A stretch of DNA of 51,081 nt from Promethearchaeota archaeon Loki_b31 (GTDB lineage: Archaea; Asgardarchaeota; Lokiarchaeia; Sigyniarchaeales; SOKP01), in contig NJBI01000022.1 of assembly GCA_005222975.1 (NCBI GenBank), forward strand, positions 1 to 51,081, written 5' to 3'. The position numbers and the translations under genes were made by a program. Below, in pieces: positions 17,667-26,422 of this stretch (position 1 is the stretch's first letter; each line of letters begins with the position of its first letter). The notes below the pieces were generated by a model. It was not told where the DNA came from. It saw nothing but the letters and a program-made list of their open reading frames with translations, and did not search any database.

Positions 17667-18586
17667 ATGACAAAATTCCTTAGCGAGCCCAGTCCAAATG
17701 CCACAGATGGAGAAAAAAGTTTTATTACCGAGTAGAACAAGTTTTTCTCAATGAAAATCATCTGATTGGGTATTTTGAACCATGTATCGGCGATTATCAT
17801 CCTGATTTTGTATTAATCTCTCCGAAGTTTGGAGTAGTCATAGCCGAAATTAAAGATTACTCCGGGAAATACCTTAAGACAATAACAAAAGCAGGCTAAT
17901 GGGAACGGTTGAAAGATAATAATCCAATACCTCTTGAAAATCCATTTGATCAAGTGTATCAATATTGGCGGGCAGTAAAAGATCGGATTGCTCCCTGTCA
18001 TTTTCCAGAAAATTTTAATGTTCCAATCACAAGAATAGTAGCTTTTAGTCAAATACCGGGAGATGATTATATCGCTGAAGAAATTAAGAAGATTGCGCCA
18101 AATAAAATTCATCTTTTATTTAAAGATGCATTGGTGAGGAATAAAAAGTTCAGAGAATTTTGTAATGATATCCTTCCAACAGATTTTAAGATGTCGAAGA
18201 AACAATTTGAAATCCTAAGAGCTAATATTATTCCTTCATGTAGATTACCAACTCCGAAACAAGCAAACCTTTTAAAGTATTTCTCTGCTGAAGATCAAAT
18301 CAAACTCTTGGATCAAGAACAAGAAAAGTCAGCAAGAGAGTTAGGAGAAGGTCATCGATTAATCTTTGGAGTTGCTGGTAGTGGAAAAACAATCCTCTTA
18401 ATAGCTCGTGCTAGAATTTTGGCAAAGCGTCATCCAAATTGGAAAATCCTTATCTTATGCTATAATAAATTCCATTTTTCAAATTCATCGGAGCTTTTGG
18501 GATTTAAAAATACTCTTTCTGGAATAATAAGATCAATTTCTATCTCAGTGAAAGAAATGGGTTTACCTTTATATCCACTTCTCTGA
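17667..18586 (+). pseudogene. Broken NERD-domain/UvrD-like helicase
   Basis: From the ATG at 17667 the frame reads MTKFLSEPSPNATDGEK, then shifts within an A-run near 17718. The new frame continues as a NERD nuclease-related domain (HPDFVLISPKFGVVIAEIKD) and meets a TAA at 17897-17899. After that it runs on as GHRLIFGVAGSGKTILLIAR, the Walker A of a superfamily 1 helicase, and ILILCYN, motif Ia. Similarity ends right there at about 18470. So the gene has a frameshift, a nonsense codon and a missing 3' two thirds. Intact relatives are NERD-helicase fusions tied to DNA repair or defence. Confidence 0.75.
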
Positions 18587-18989
18587 TCATAAGCATAATA
18601 GATTGGTTTTCTAAGATAGAGAGGTATTTTATGTTTTGTCAATTGACCATTCACCATCGTATATTAAATATGATTTTAATCATAAATATTTTTAATTTTT
18701 TTCCGAGCTTGAATAGTGAAATATAATGTGGATAATTTTATGAGTAATTATTAGTCAGAATTTTCTACCACTAGTTGATATCTTAAAAAGGAGGGAAATA
18801 AGGATTACTCCTTAAAAATAAATCATAATTTTATTCCAACTATAGATTGAGGGCAAAAAATAGTATTTATGAATTTGAGACCTCTTAATCATTATTTACA
18901 TTTTAAAAAAATTAATTAAACATGGAATATTCTTTCTCAATACAAATAGAGAAGAAAATGGAAATTTAGGTAAAAAAGTACAATTTAAA
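18587..18989. other. Intergenic region upstream of ribosomal cluster
   Basis: About 400 bases with no gene recognised. An AAGGAGGG run near 18787 has no start codon placed to use it. The frame of the truncated S4e remains open back to about 18879, but that part does not resemble S4e. This is a probable rearrangement junction. Confidence 0.4.
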
Positions 18990-19283
18990 ATGAAGGTTTT
19001 GAAAATGTTTTTACAGAGTCAAAGAATGGATATTTTAAAAATTACAATTCCAGAGCAAGAAATTTTAAAAATTTTAAAATTTAAAGAAGGAAATCTAGCA
19101 ATTATTATATCCGGTAAAAATATAGGACAATTAGGAAAAGTTATAAATATATTAAAGCGGTTTGGTCCGAAAGCAAGCACGGTCTCTATACAACATAATT
19201 CTGAACATACAGAAACTCTTTACGATTATACTTTTATTATAGGAGAGGATCAATCTGAAATTAGTTTACCAAAAATAGAATAA
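18990..19283 (+). CDS. rps4e: Ribosomal protein S4e, C-terminal part only
   Basis: 97 residues matching only the C-terminal half of archaeal S4e: ILKITIPEQEILKILKFKEG, then the KOW-like IIISGKNIGQLGKVINI and YTFIIGEDQSEISLPKIE. Full-length S4e is about 240 residues. The N-terminal S4-type RNA-binding domain and the central domain are absent, and no remnant was found upstream. It still sits directly before L5, its usual neighbour. Either a truncated copy with a complete one elsewhere, or a split gene. ATG at 18990 is used, with others at 19005 and 19026. Confidence 0.7.
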   Translation: MKVLKMFLQSQRMDILKITIPEQEILKILKFKEGNLAIIISGKNIGQLGKVINILKRFGPKASTVSIQHNSEHTETLYDYTFIIGEDQSEISLPKIE

Positions 19284-19304
19284 AATAAAGAAGTGAATTC
19301 AATT

Positions 19305-19910
19305 ATGTCAGTTAAAGCAGCAAAAAAAACTCAGAAAAAATCACGAAAAGAACAAGAAAAAATATTTGAAGAGATGTGGACTCATCCAATGAAGAAACCT
19401 TACTTAGAAAAAGTGGTTCTAAATATTGGAGTAGGTGCTGGGGGTGAAGAATTAGAAAGAGCCTTTATGGTATTACAAACGATCTCTGGTAAAACTCCTG
19501 TAAAAACTCTTTCTAAGAAAAACATAAAAGAATTCGACTTGCGAATAGGACGTCCGATTGGAACGATGGTAACTATACGGAGAAAAGAAGCTGAAAAATT
19601 GCTTAAAAGACTTTTTGTTGTAAATAATGATAAAATGTTAAGAAAAAGTTTCGATAATTATGGCAATTTTGGTTTTGGTATTACTGAACATATCACCATT
19701 CCAGGAATCGAATATGATAACTTGATTGGCATCTGGGGTCTTGATGTTGTTGGTCGAGTAGTTAGACCTGGTATGAGAGTTAAGTACAGAAGAGAAAGTC
19801 GAGCTAAAGTTCCTAAACACCATTATGTTTCTCGAGCGGAAACTCAATATTTTTTAGAAAAAAATTTTGGAATCGAAATAGTAGATAAATTAGAATTAGA
19901 ATATATGTAA
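19305..19910 (+). CDS. rpl5: Ribosomal protein L5 (uL5)
   Basis: 201 residues; binds 5S rRNA in the central protuberance. The family core is clear: PYLEKVVLNIGVGAGGEELE, then KTLSKKNIKEFDLRIGRPIG, and FGFGITEHITIPGIEYD near the C-terminal half. The lysine-rich N-terminal extension of about 20 residues is longer than usual. ATG at 19305 is preferred over a GTG four codons earlier. It is the second gene of the S4e-to-L15 run, separated by about 20 bases from its neighbours. Confidence 0.95.
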   Translation: MSVKAAKKTQKKSRKEQEKIFEEMWTHPMKKPYLEKVVLNIGVGAGGEELERAFMVLQTISGKTPVKTLSKKNIKEFDLRIGRPIGTMVTIRRKEAEKLLKRLFVVNNDKMLRKSFDNYGNFGFGITEHITIPGIEYDNLIGIWGLDVVGRVVRPGMRVKYRRESRAKVPKHHYVSRAETQYFLEKNFGIEIVDKLELEYM

Positions 19911-19933
19911 AGAAAAAAATAATTTTGATAATT

Positions 19934-20080
19934 ATGCCACAAGGTAAGATAGGTAAGGGTCAAAGAGAATGTAGGCGCTGCCATACACATAGAGGAGTTA
20001 TAAGAAGGTATGGTTTATATATATGCCGTCGTTGTTTTTATGAAATTGGAAAAGAAATTGGATTTTATAGGTACGATTAA
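19934..20080 (+). CDS. rps14: Ribosomal protein S14 (uS14), zinc-binding form
   Basis: 48 residues starting MPQGKIGKGQRECRRCHTHR. It carries the zinc site CRRC near the N-terminus and CRRC again (YICRRCFYE), then the conserved EIGKEIGFYRYD end. Length and Cys pattern are those of archaeal S14, which helps fold the small-subunit head. It sits between L5 and S8, the standard archaeal order. Confidence 0.95.
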   Translation: MPQGKIGKGQRECRRCHTHRGVIRRYGLYICRRCFYEIGKEIGFYRYD

Positions 20081-20102
20081 AATTAGGAATGAGGTGTAAA
20101 AA

Positions 20103-20486
20103 ATAGCAAACACACTTGCCGATATGTGCAACAATCTCAAGAACGCAGAAAGTGCAAGAAAAAAAGAAGTAATAATTAAACCTGCTTCGAAATTAACACA
20201 AAAAGTTCTTCGCATCTTCCAGCAGCACGCATATATCGGAGAATTTGAGAGATATGACGATGGAAGGCAAGGAAAGTTTAAAATTGCCCTATTAGGTAAA
20301 ATAAATCACTGTGCTGGTTTATTGAGGCTTAACTATAAAACTAATCAATACGAATCACTCGAAAGAAGGTTGCTTCCAGCGCCAGGGTTAGGAATAATTG
20401 TATTAACCACTAACCAAGGTATTATAACCATGAAAGAGGCAGAAGAAAAACATATTGGTGGCATGACCTTATGTTATATTTATTAA
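20103..20486 (+). CDS. rps8: Ribosomal protein S8 (uS8), apparent AUA start
   Basis: About 127 residues; binds the central domain of 16S rRNA. Conserved parts include NTLADMCNNLKNAE at the N-terminus and KEAEEKHIGGMTLCYIY at the end. The first ATG in frame, at 20124, would remove the conserved NTLAD. The frame upstream is closed by a TAA at 20097. GAGGTG at 20091-20096 lies six bases before an ATA at 20103, giving (M)ANTLADM. P0 in this window has the same leader, GAGGTGTAAAAAAATG. An ATA start, or ATG miscalled as ATA, is the best reading. Confidence 0.85.
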   Translation: MANTLADMCNNLKNAESARKKEVIIKPASKLTQKVLRIFQQHAYIGEFERYDDGRQGKFKIALLGKINHCAGLLRLNYKTNQYESLERRLLPAPGLGIIVLTTNQGIITMKEAEEKHIGGMTLCYIY

Positions 20487-20508
20487 TATTGAAAGAAGGT
20501 AATAGTAA

Positions 20509-21087
20509 ATGGTAAAAATAGCATTTTATAAGGAAGAGATGGAAATTCCGGAAGGAGTGAAAGTTACCCTTGATGGAAACCATCATATTACTGTAAAAGG
20601 GCCCAACGGAAAAATAACAAAAGATTTCTCTCATGTGAGAGGTATAAAGGTCTCAATTGAAAGGAATAAAATATTTTTTTCTACAAACTTCCCAAAAAGC
20701 GTAACTCTCGCCTTGACTAAGACTATTATCAATTTAATTAAAAATTTAATAATCGGGGTTCAAACAAATTATAAATATATTTGTAAAGTGTGCTATAGTC
20801 ATTTTCCATGTACTGTGGAAGTGAAGCCTGATAAAAAAGAAATACATGTAATCAATTTTCTTGGAGAAAGAGCTCCAAGAGTTACACATTATTTAGATAA
20901 TGTAGAAGTAAAGGTTGAAGGTGAAGATGTTATTTTGATTGGACCCGATAAAGAAACATTGGGACAAACAGCAGCAAATATACAAAAATGCTGTAGAATT
21001 AGGAAGAAAGATCCAAGAGTTTTTCAAGATGGAGTATACCTCTACAAAAGACAGATTGGAGAAGAAGTTACTTGGGAAATAAAATAA
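20509..21087 (+). CDS. rpl6: Ribosomal protein L6 (uL6)
   Basis: 192 residues; two-lobed 23S rRNA-binding protein near the factor-binding site. It begins with a short extension, then EIPEGVKVTLDGNHHITVKG, and has INFLGERAPRVTH and VILIGPDKETLGQTAANI in the second lobe. The last segment is RVFQDGVYLYKRQ, the archaeal/eukaryal ending. Located between S8 and L32e as in other archaea, with a GAAAGAAGG sequence 10-15 bases before its ATG. Confidence 0.95.
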   Translation: MVKIAFYKEEMEIPEGVKVTLDGNHHITVKGPNGKITKDFSHVRGIKVSIERNKIFFSTNFPKSVTLALTKTIINLIKNLIIGVQTNYKYICKVCYSHFPCTVEVKPDKKEIHVINFLGERAPRVTHYLDNVEVKVEGEDVILIGPDKETLGQTAANIQKCCRIRKKDPRVFQDGVYLYKRQIGEEVTWEIK

Positions 21088-21102
21088 ATTGAGGTAAAAG
21101 CG

Positions 21103-21552
21103 ATGGAACAAAAAAGATTAATACAACTCAGGAAAAAAATCAATAAAAAACGACCATCCTTTAGACGTGTAGAATCGTGGAGATATGTGAGAGTAAAAGA
21201 TCCGTGGAGAAAGGCTAGAGGGATCGATTCACGAACTCGAATAAAATCTAAATCTGGTGTTAAATCTCCATCAATGGGGTATAGAGGGCCCAAAAAAGTT
21301 CGAGGACTTCATCCATCTGGATATGAAGAAGTAAAAGTTGTCAATATTAACGACATAGAAGGTTTAAATAACAAAAAACACGCACTTAAAGTTTCAGGTA
21401 AATTAGGTGTTAAAAAAAGAATAGCTTTAATTGATTACGCTCAAAGTAGAGGATTTAAAGTTCTTAATTTAGGAATATCTAAAAAAGAATTAGAGGGATT
21501 AGAGGCAATGTTAAAGTCGTCTATTGAAGATTTGGACGACGATGAGGATTAG
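21103..21552 (+). CDS. rpl32e: Ribosomal protein L32e (eL32)
   Basis: 149 residues. The core FRRVESWRYVRVKDPWRKAR with GIDSRTRIKSKSGVKSPSMG, then YRGPKKVRGLHPSGYEE, is the eL32 signature; there is no bacterial counterpart. The C-terminus adds an acidic tail (EDLDDDED). A GAGGTAAAAG sequence precedes the ATG. In order within the spc-type operon after L6. Confidence 0.95.
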   Translation: MEQKRLIQLRKKINKKRPSFRRVESWRYVRVKDPWRKARGIDSRTRIKSKSGVKSPSMGYRGPKKVRGLHPSGYEEVKVVNINDIEGLNNKKHALKVSGKLGVKKRIALIDYAQSRGFKVLNLGISKKELEGLEAMLKSSIEDLDDDED

Positions 21553-21593
21553 AAAGAATACCTATAATTAATAATAGATTTGTGTGATAAAAA

Positions 21594-22052
21594 ATGAGTT
21601 TAAAAGCCCAAAAAAGAATGGCTGCAGAAATTTTAAAATGTGGGGAAAATCGAGTTTATTGCGATCCCTATTTAATCGATGAGATTAAAATGGCAATTAC
21701 TCGACAGGATATCCGAAATTTAATTAAAGAAGGAATAATTCAGAAAAAATATAAAAAAGGAAACTCAAAATATAGGAAAAATATCCGCCACGAAAGAAAG
21801 AAAAAAGGCAGGGCTAGGGGATTAGGCAAAAGAAAGGGAACAAAAGGCGCACGAACTCCCAAGAAAAAAGCTTGGATGAAACGCATTCGTCCTCAGAGAC
21901 GAGAATTGAAGAAGTTGAGGGATCGAAAATTAATTACTACAGCAACATATAGAAAGCTATACAAAAACGCTAAAGGTGGAATGTTTAATAGCGTCGCTCA
22001 AATGAACCGTCATATTAAAGAAAAAGATTTAATCAAGAGAGGTAGATCGTAA
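21594..22052 (+). CDS. rpl19e: Ribosomal protein L19e (eL19)
   Basis: 152 residues, very basic. It starts MSLKAQKRMAAEILKCGENR. The family core includes ITRQDIRNLIKEGIIQKK, followed by an Arg/Lys-rich stretch and WMKRIRPQRRELKKLRD. An archaeal/eukaryal 50S protein. It ends immediately before the L18 start: TAA directly followed by ATG, so translation of the two is probably coupled. Confidence 0.95.
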   Translation: MSLKAQKRMAAEILKCGENRVYCDPYLIDEIKMAITRQDIRNLIKEGIIQKKYKKGNSKYRKNIRHERKKKGRARGLGKRKGTKGARTPKKKAWMKRIRPQRRELKKLRDRKLITTATYRKLYKNAKGGMFNSVAQMNRHIKEKDLIKRGRS

Positions 22053-22646
22053 ATGGCAAAAGGACCGAGATATCGTCGATCTAATCGAAGGAGAGAAGAA
22101 GGTAAAACAAATTACCATAGGAGATTAAGGTTATTAAAATCAAAGAAGTTAAGAGTTGTAATTAGGGCTTCAAACAATCATATTATTGTCCAAATTATTC
22201 AATCTAAATTCGGTGGCGATAAGGTTTTAGTCTCTGCCCATTCTACGGAATTAACGTCAAAATTTGGATGGAAAGCAAATACAGGAAATGTCCCAGCAGC
22301 ATATTTAACTGGTTTTTTAGCAGGCCTAAGGGCTAAAAAACAAAATATTCATGAAGCTATTCTCGATTTAGGTATCTTTTATCATAGAATTCGAGTACTC
22401 GCGGCTTTTAAAGGTATTCTAAAATCAGAATTAGAGGTACCCTATAAGGAAAGCTTCTTTCCAGACCATTTGGAGGAACGAATCACTGGGGCTCAAATAG
22501 AAAAATTTGCTAATCTTCTAAAAAGCGAGAATCCAGAAAAATACGATCAAATTTTCTCAGGTTATCTAAAGAAAAATAAAATAAATCCATTAAAAATTAG
22601 TCAAATTGTTTCGAATACATTCAAAACAATTGAAAATAATGCTTAA
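22053..22646 (+). CDS. rpl18: Ribosomal protein L18 (uL18)
   Basis: 197 residues; 5S rRNA binder with L5. Opens MAKGPRYRRSNRRREEGKTN, then RRLRLLKSKKLRVVIRASNN with HIIVQIIQSKFGGDKVLVSA. The archaeal/eukaryal length (about 190 against 120 in bacteria) includes the NPEKYDQIFSGYLKKNKINP tail. No gap separates it from L19e. Confidence 0.95.
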   Translation: MAKGPRYRRSNRRREEGKTNYHRRLRLLKSKKLRVVIRASNNHIIVQIIQSKFGGDKVLVSAHSTELTSKFGWKANTGNVPAAYLTGFLAGLRAKKQNIHEAILDLGIFYHRIRVLAAFKGILKSELEVPYKESFFPDHLEERITGAQIEKFANLLKSENPEKYDQIFSGYLKKNKINPLKISQIVSNTFKTIENNA

Positions 22647-22660
22647 AAAAGTGAGTTAAA

Positions 22661-23299
22661 ATGAGTCAACAAAGAAATCAAAGACAAAGAACACCAAGAA
22701 ATCCTGACGAAGGATGGGTTCCAAAAACGCGTTTGGGCGAATTGGTCAAAGAGGGGCTAATCACATTAGAAAAAATATTTGCTAATAATCTCATTGTCAA
22801 GGAGAAAGAAATCATTAACATTCTCCTCCCACAATTAAATGAGACTGTGGTTTCTATCTCCATGGTACAACAAATGACTGCTAGTGGTCAACGATCTAGA
22901 TTCAAAGCAGTTGTACTTGTCGGAACGGATGGATTTATTGGTGTAGGCTCAGCAAAGTCACGAGAGGTAGGACCTGCAATAAGAAAGGCAATTGATAGAG
23001 CAAAACTTTCTGTTACACCCGTTCTTAGAGGGTGTGGTAGTAAAGAATGTGGTTGTGGTCATACTCACAGCGTACCATTTAAGGTAGATGGAAAATGTGG
23101 TTCTGTGAAAATACGATTGATCCCGGCGCCACAAGGAGTGGGGTTAGCTTGTGCAGATAAAGTTAAACAAGTATTAAAATTAGCCGGTATCGAAGATATT
23201 TGGAGCAAAACTTTCGGTGATACTAGAACAAGCGAAAATCTTGTAAAAGCTACTGTTACCGCGCTTAAAAATGCTCACAAATTTAATTTCAATTTATAG
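22661..23299 (+). CDS. rps5: Ribosomal protein S5 (uS5)
   Basis: 212 residues; a decoding-fidelity protein of the small subunit. Shows EGWVPKTRLGELVKEG, the RNA-binding loop ASGQRSRFKAVVLVGTDGFI with VGVGSAKSREVGPAIRKAI, and the archaeal HTHSVPFKVDGKCGSVKIRL with IPAPQGVGLACADKVKQVL. A Cys-rich CGSKECGCGHTH insert is present, as in archaeal/eukaryal S5. Between L18 and L30. Confidence 0.95.
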   Translation: MSQQRNQRQRTPRNPDEGWVPKTRLGELVKEGLITLEKIFANNLIVKEKEIINILLPQLNETVVSISMVQQMTASGQRSRFKAVVLVGTDGFIGVGSAKSREVGPAIRKAIDRAKLSVTPVLRGCGSKECGCGHTHSVPFKVDGKCGSVKIRLIPAPQGVGLACADKVKQVLKLAGIEDIWSKTFGDTRTSENLVKATVTALKNAHKFNFNL

Positions 23300-23315
23300 A
23301 TGATGAGTGGTGTAT

Positions 23316-23852
23316 ATGATAGCTGAAAATAAAGTTATAGTCAGAAAAAAATCTAAAATAAAAAAACCGAAACCTCCTGTCCTGTACTTCGCAGTTCGTA
23401 TAAGAGGCGCACCAGGAATGAAACGCGTAATTTTAGACACATTAAAAATGTTAAGAATGCACAGGGTTAACCATGGAGTTCTTATTTGGGGTGAGGTTAG
23501 CTATGTTGGTATGCTTAAAAAAATTAAAGATTATATAGCTTATGGTGAAATCGACGAAAAAACACTGTTGAGATTATTGAGAGCAAGAGGGAAAGTAGAA
23601 GGAAATAAACCACTCACTGACGAACATATTAAAAATCTAACTAAATATAAGGATTTAAAAGAACTTACTAAAGCTTTAATATCTGGAGAAATTCAATACA
23701 GAACGAAAGATATATATAAAATAAAACCCGTGTTTCGATTGCACCCTCCAAGAAAAGGGCACCGCGGTACGATTAAAAAACATTATCGTGAAGGGGGCAC
23801 CTTGGGATATGTAGAGCAATATATTAATGAGATAATTCATAAAATGATTTAA
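23316..23852 (+). CDS. rpl30: Ribosomal protein L30 (uL30)
   Basis: 178 residues; the longer archaeal/eukaryal form of uL30. Core: YFAVRIRGAPGMKRVILDTL, then LRMHRVNHGVLI and, at the end, FRLHPPRKGHRGTIKKHY. ATG at 23316 is chosen over an upstream GTG because GAGTGGTG lies just before it. Follows S5 by 16 bases and precedes L15. Confidence 0.95.
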   Translation: MIAENKVIVRKKSKIKKPKPPVLYFAVRIRGAPGMKRVILDTLKMLRMHRVNHGVLIWGEVSYVGMLKKIKDYIAYGEIDEKTLLRLLRARGKVEGNKPLTDEHIKNLTKYKDLKELTKALISGEIQYRTKDIYKIKPVFRLHPPRKGHRGTIKKHYREGGTLGYVEQYINEIIHKMI

Positions 23853-23873
23853 TTAGAAAGGTGAGATAAAACT

Positions 23874-24353
23874 ATGCGAAAATTCCCAAAAAAAGTTAGA
23901 AAAATGAGAGGGACCCGTACACATGGATATGGAAGAGTAGGTCAACATCGAAAAGCAGGTCAGAGAGCTGGAAAAGGTAAAACATCTCAATGGAAGAAAA
24001 GTAAAAAATCCTATTATCTCAAGCAAAAAGAACTTGGGTTCCCAGACCCAGATTGGGATTTTGGAAAACGAGGTTTTAAAAGACCACAAGATATTAATCG
24101 TATTTATCAAGTAAACGCTCTAAATGTAAAAGATTTAGATTCAAAAATAGAGGAATTAACTAAAAATAACATAGCCTCAAAATCGGGAAATACTTATACG
24201 ATTGATTTAAAAGATGTAAATATTCAAAAAATCTTAGGTCGTGGAGAAATTAATAAAAAAATTAATATTTCAGTTAATAAAGCTTCTAAAAGAGCTATTG
24301 AGAAAATCGAGTCTGCTGGTGGAAAAGTAACGCTTCTTTCGGAAGCTAAATGA
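23874..24353 (+). CDS. rpl15: Ribosomal protein L15 (uL15)
   Basis: 159 residues. N-terminal rRNA-penetrating tail: RGTRTHGYGRVGQHRKAGQR, then AGKGKTSQWKKSKKSYY. The folded part ends VNKASKRAIEKIESAGGKVT, the family hallmark. It is the last gene of this run. In many archaea SecY follows; here it does not, and the next gene is convergent. A T-rich stretch after the stop probably ends the transcript. Confidence 0.95.
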   Translation: MRKFPKKVRKMRGTRTHGYGRVGQHRKAGQRAGKGKTSQWKKSKKSYYLKQKELGFPDPDWDFGKRGFKRPQDINRIYQVNALNVKDLDSKIEELTKNNIASKSGNTYTIDLKDVNIQKILGRGEINKKINISVNKASKRAIEKIESAGGKVTLLSEAK

Positions 24354-24404
24354 TTAACTCATTATTATTTTTTGCTTATCTTTTTTATTTTTGTTTATTT
24401 GGAT

Positions 24405-25067
24405 TTAATCTAATAATTTTATAATTAGTTGAATTAATCCAGGTAATAAAAATATAAATCCTAAAGTATTTCCAACTAAATGAATCGTTGTAAATATTAT
24501 CCCAGAAAGATAGGACGCTATAAAATATTCTATCGTAATAGAAACTATAAAACCACCGAATAAAGTGCTTAAAATATCATATATAAAAGTAATTGACGCA
24601 CCTAAAACTCCAAATATCAACATTATTTGAAAAATATACAAATCTTCCCTTGGCTTAAAATATTTTTTGTTGCATAAATAATCTCTCGTAAGCCCACCTA
24701 ACGCTCCAGTTAAAGAATAATGCGTTAACTGGTAAAAGAAAAGCGGTGGCGGCGAAGGTCCGAATGGATTAAAAAATGTAAAAATGGTTGAACTTAATAA
24801 CCCAACTATAGCTCCTTCCTTTTTGTTCATAACGAAACCAGCTAAAAAGATCATCAAGGTAAAAATCTCAATGTTGGGAATATACGCCAACATATACCCC
24901 AAAACAACTGCTAAGGCTGAAAATGTACCTATTAACGCAATTCGAAAACTTTTTCTTTCTAACCAAACTGATTGATTAACTCTTTCAATTTCTTCGCTTT
25001 CACTATTGTTTTCGAATGAGATGTGAGATTTTCCATGTTCCTTAGATACTTTTGAATCAATAATCAT
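24405..25067 (-). CDS. ECF-type transporter substrate-binding (S) component
   Basis: 220 residues from the ATG at 25067, preceded by GAAGGA; a TTG at 25124 adds 19. About five or six membrane helices follow a charged N-terminal segment: ALIGTFSALAVVLGYMLAYI, NIEIFTLMIFLAGFVM, GAIVGLLSSTIFTFFNPFG, GVLGASITFIYDI and GNTLGFIFLLPGLIQL. The pattern, with NKKEGAIVG after the second helix, is that of vitamin-type ECF S components. No A or T subunits are adjacent, so it would share a general module. The ligand cannot be assigned. Confidence 0.65.
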   Translation of the reverse strand: MIIDSKVSKEHGKSHISFENNSESEEIERVNQSVWLERKSFRIALIGTFSALAVVLGYMLAYIPNIEIFTLMIFLAGFVMNKKEGAIVGLLSSTIFTFFNPFGPSPPPLFFYQLTHYSLTGALGGLTRDYLCNKKYFKPREDLYIFQIMLIFGVLGASITFIYDILSTLFGGFIVSITIEYFIASYLSGIIFTTIHLVGNTLGFIFLLPGLIQLIIKLLD

Positions 25068-25124
25068 CTTAATTTTTATTCCTTCTTTGTTTGGCAAAAT
25101 TCTATTAAAGTTTAGATATTTCAA

Positions 25125-25552
25125 AACTATTTGTATTAAATTTGATTAATTAATTATTAATTTAAAATCTTATGAAATCAAATATTTAATATTACAAGGT
25201 TTACAAGATATTATATTGAATTTTAAACTGATTCAAATAATATCTTCGAGGATATTTCTCTATTAATAAGTAATTGAAAAATATTTTGATGAAACTCTTC
25301 TTAACTCCATTTAATTCTGAGATCGATTATAGGAATTCTAACCTATTTGTTTCGCCCTCTATTCTCCATAAAACCTTTTAAAGTAATCACTCTAGATCAA
25401 TTCTATTTATAGTAGAAAGCGGGAATCATAGATAGGTTTTAACTAATAAATTCGTAATCTTTTTATTATATTTTAACTTTTAATTTTTAGGAAAACGGGA
25501 TAAGTTTCCTAACATTTTTGTCAAATAATAAAAAAATTAAAAAATTGATCTT
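25125..25552. other. AT-rich intergenic region between divergent genes
   Basis: Roughly 430 bases between the ECF component and the secreted protein, read away from each other. It must hold both promoters. No RNA gene or ORF was recognised. Confidence 0.5.
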
Positions 25553-26374
25553 ATGATTAAAAAAAGCATATTTCTTGGCATTTTCACCTCGATATTGGTA
25601 TTTCAAACAATCTTTTTCGCTCTAACTCCGATTATTAAAGCTGATACAGCAATTCCTGAAAATTATTGTGGAGAATTAGATTTCAATGAGGTTTATATTT
25701 ATGATGTATCTTCTTTTAATACAAGTAAACCTCTTGAGTGGAGAGAGTTAGATTGGTTTGCTCCACCAAGAGGTTTTGCCAATACAACTCCTGGAGGTCA
25801 AATACTAGTTAATTTCACTGGTTTTTACGATAAAGATCCTAACGATTCCTATAATCTTTTTGAAAGTCCAACATCATACATGAACATAGAGTTCAAGGAG
25901 AATAGACTAGGCGTTCTTGTTACAAATACTACTTTCTACAATATTTCAAATGGCGAAGTAGATATGAATTTAGCTATAGGCTATAATAAATTTAAGTCAG
26001 GATTTTTAATTCCAATTAATAATTTCACTTACTTAAAACAACAAGCCTACGCACAAGACGAACCTCCATACTGGAATGCGACCGTTATCATCGAAGAGAC
26101 TCAAAATAACATTTCGTTTGATTTTCGTCAAAAAGGTGGATTCCTTCAGAGAACTAAATCCATATACGATAAAATTTCAGGGCTATTAATTTATACAAAT
26201 ACTTCTATCGGAAATTACACGCTCGAGATGACATTAACTAATCTACCTGACTTAAACGCTGAGCTTCCATTAATTCCTGCATACCCTACATTAATCATAT
26301 TTACTAGCCTTAGTATAACTACAATAATCTTAATTCTCAGTGCAAAAAGAAAAACGAAGAAAAGCAAAAATTAG
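25553..26374 (+). CDS. Secreted membrane-anchored protein, unknown
   Basis: 273 residues. A signal peptide (KKSIFLGIFTSILVFQTIFF with a probable cut after IKA) leads into an extracellular beta-rich domain with many Asn-X-Ser/Thr sites, the usual look of N-glycosylated archaeal surface proteins. It closes with a membrane helix (LIIFTSLSITTIILIL) and a basic stop-transfer KRKTKKSKN. No catalytic motif seen. A shorter exported protein follows on the same strand after 48 bases. Confidence 0.6.
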   Translation: MIKKSIFLGIFTSILVFQTIFFALTPIIKADTAIPENYCGELDFNEVYIYDVSSFNTSKPLEWRELDWFAPPRGFANTTPGGQILVNFTGFYDKDPNDSYNLFESPTSYMNIEFKENRLGVLVTNTTFYNISNGEVDMNLAIGYNKFKSGFLIPINNFTYLKQQAYAQDEPPYWNATVIIEETQNNISFDFRQKGGFLQRTKSIYDKISGLLIYTNTSIGNYTLEMTLTNLPDLNAELPLIPAYPTLIIFTSLSITTIILILSAKRKTKKSKN

Positions 26375-26422
26375 ATTTACAATAAATTATTATTTTTTTT
26401 TAAATTGTTTTTATTTTAAATC

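Noticed and set aside
18460..18657. A 65-codon minus-strand frame with protein-like composition (SGYKGKPISFTEIEIDLIIP)
   Set aside because: It may be part of another gene fragment joined at the helicase breakpoint, but no family was recognised and there is no leader, so it is not called.
20124..20486. S8 starting at the ATG at 20124
   Set aside because: It would drop the conserved NTLAD and leaves the GAGGTG leader 28 bases away.
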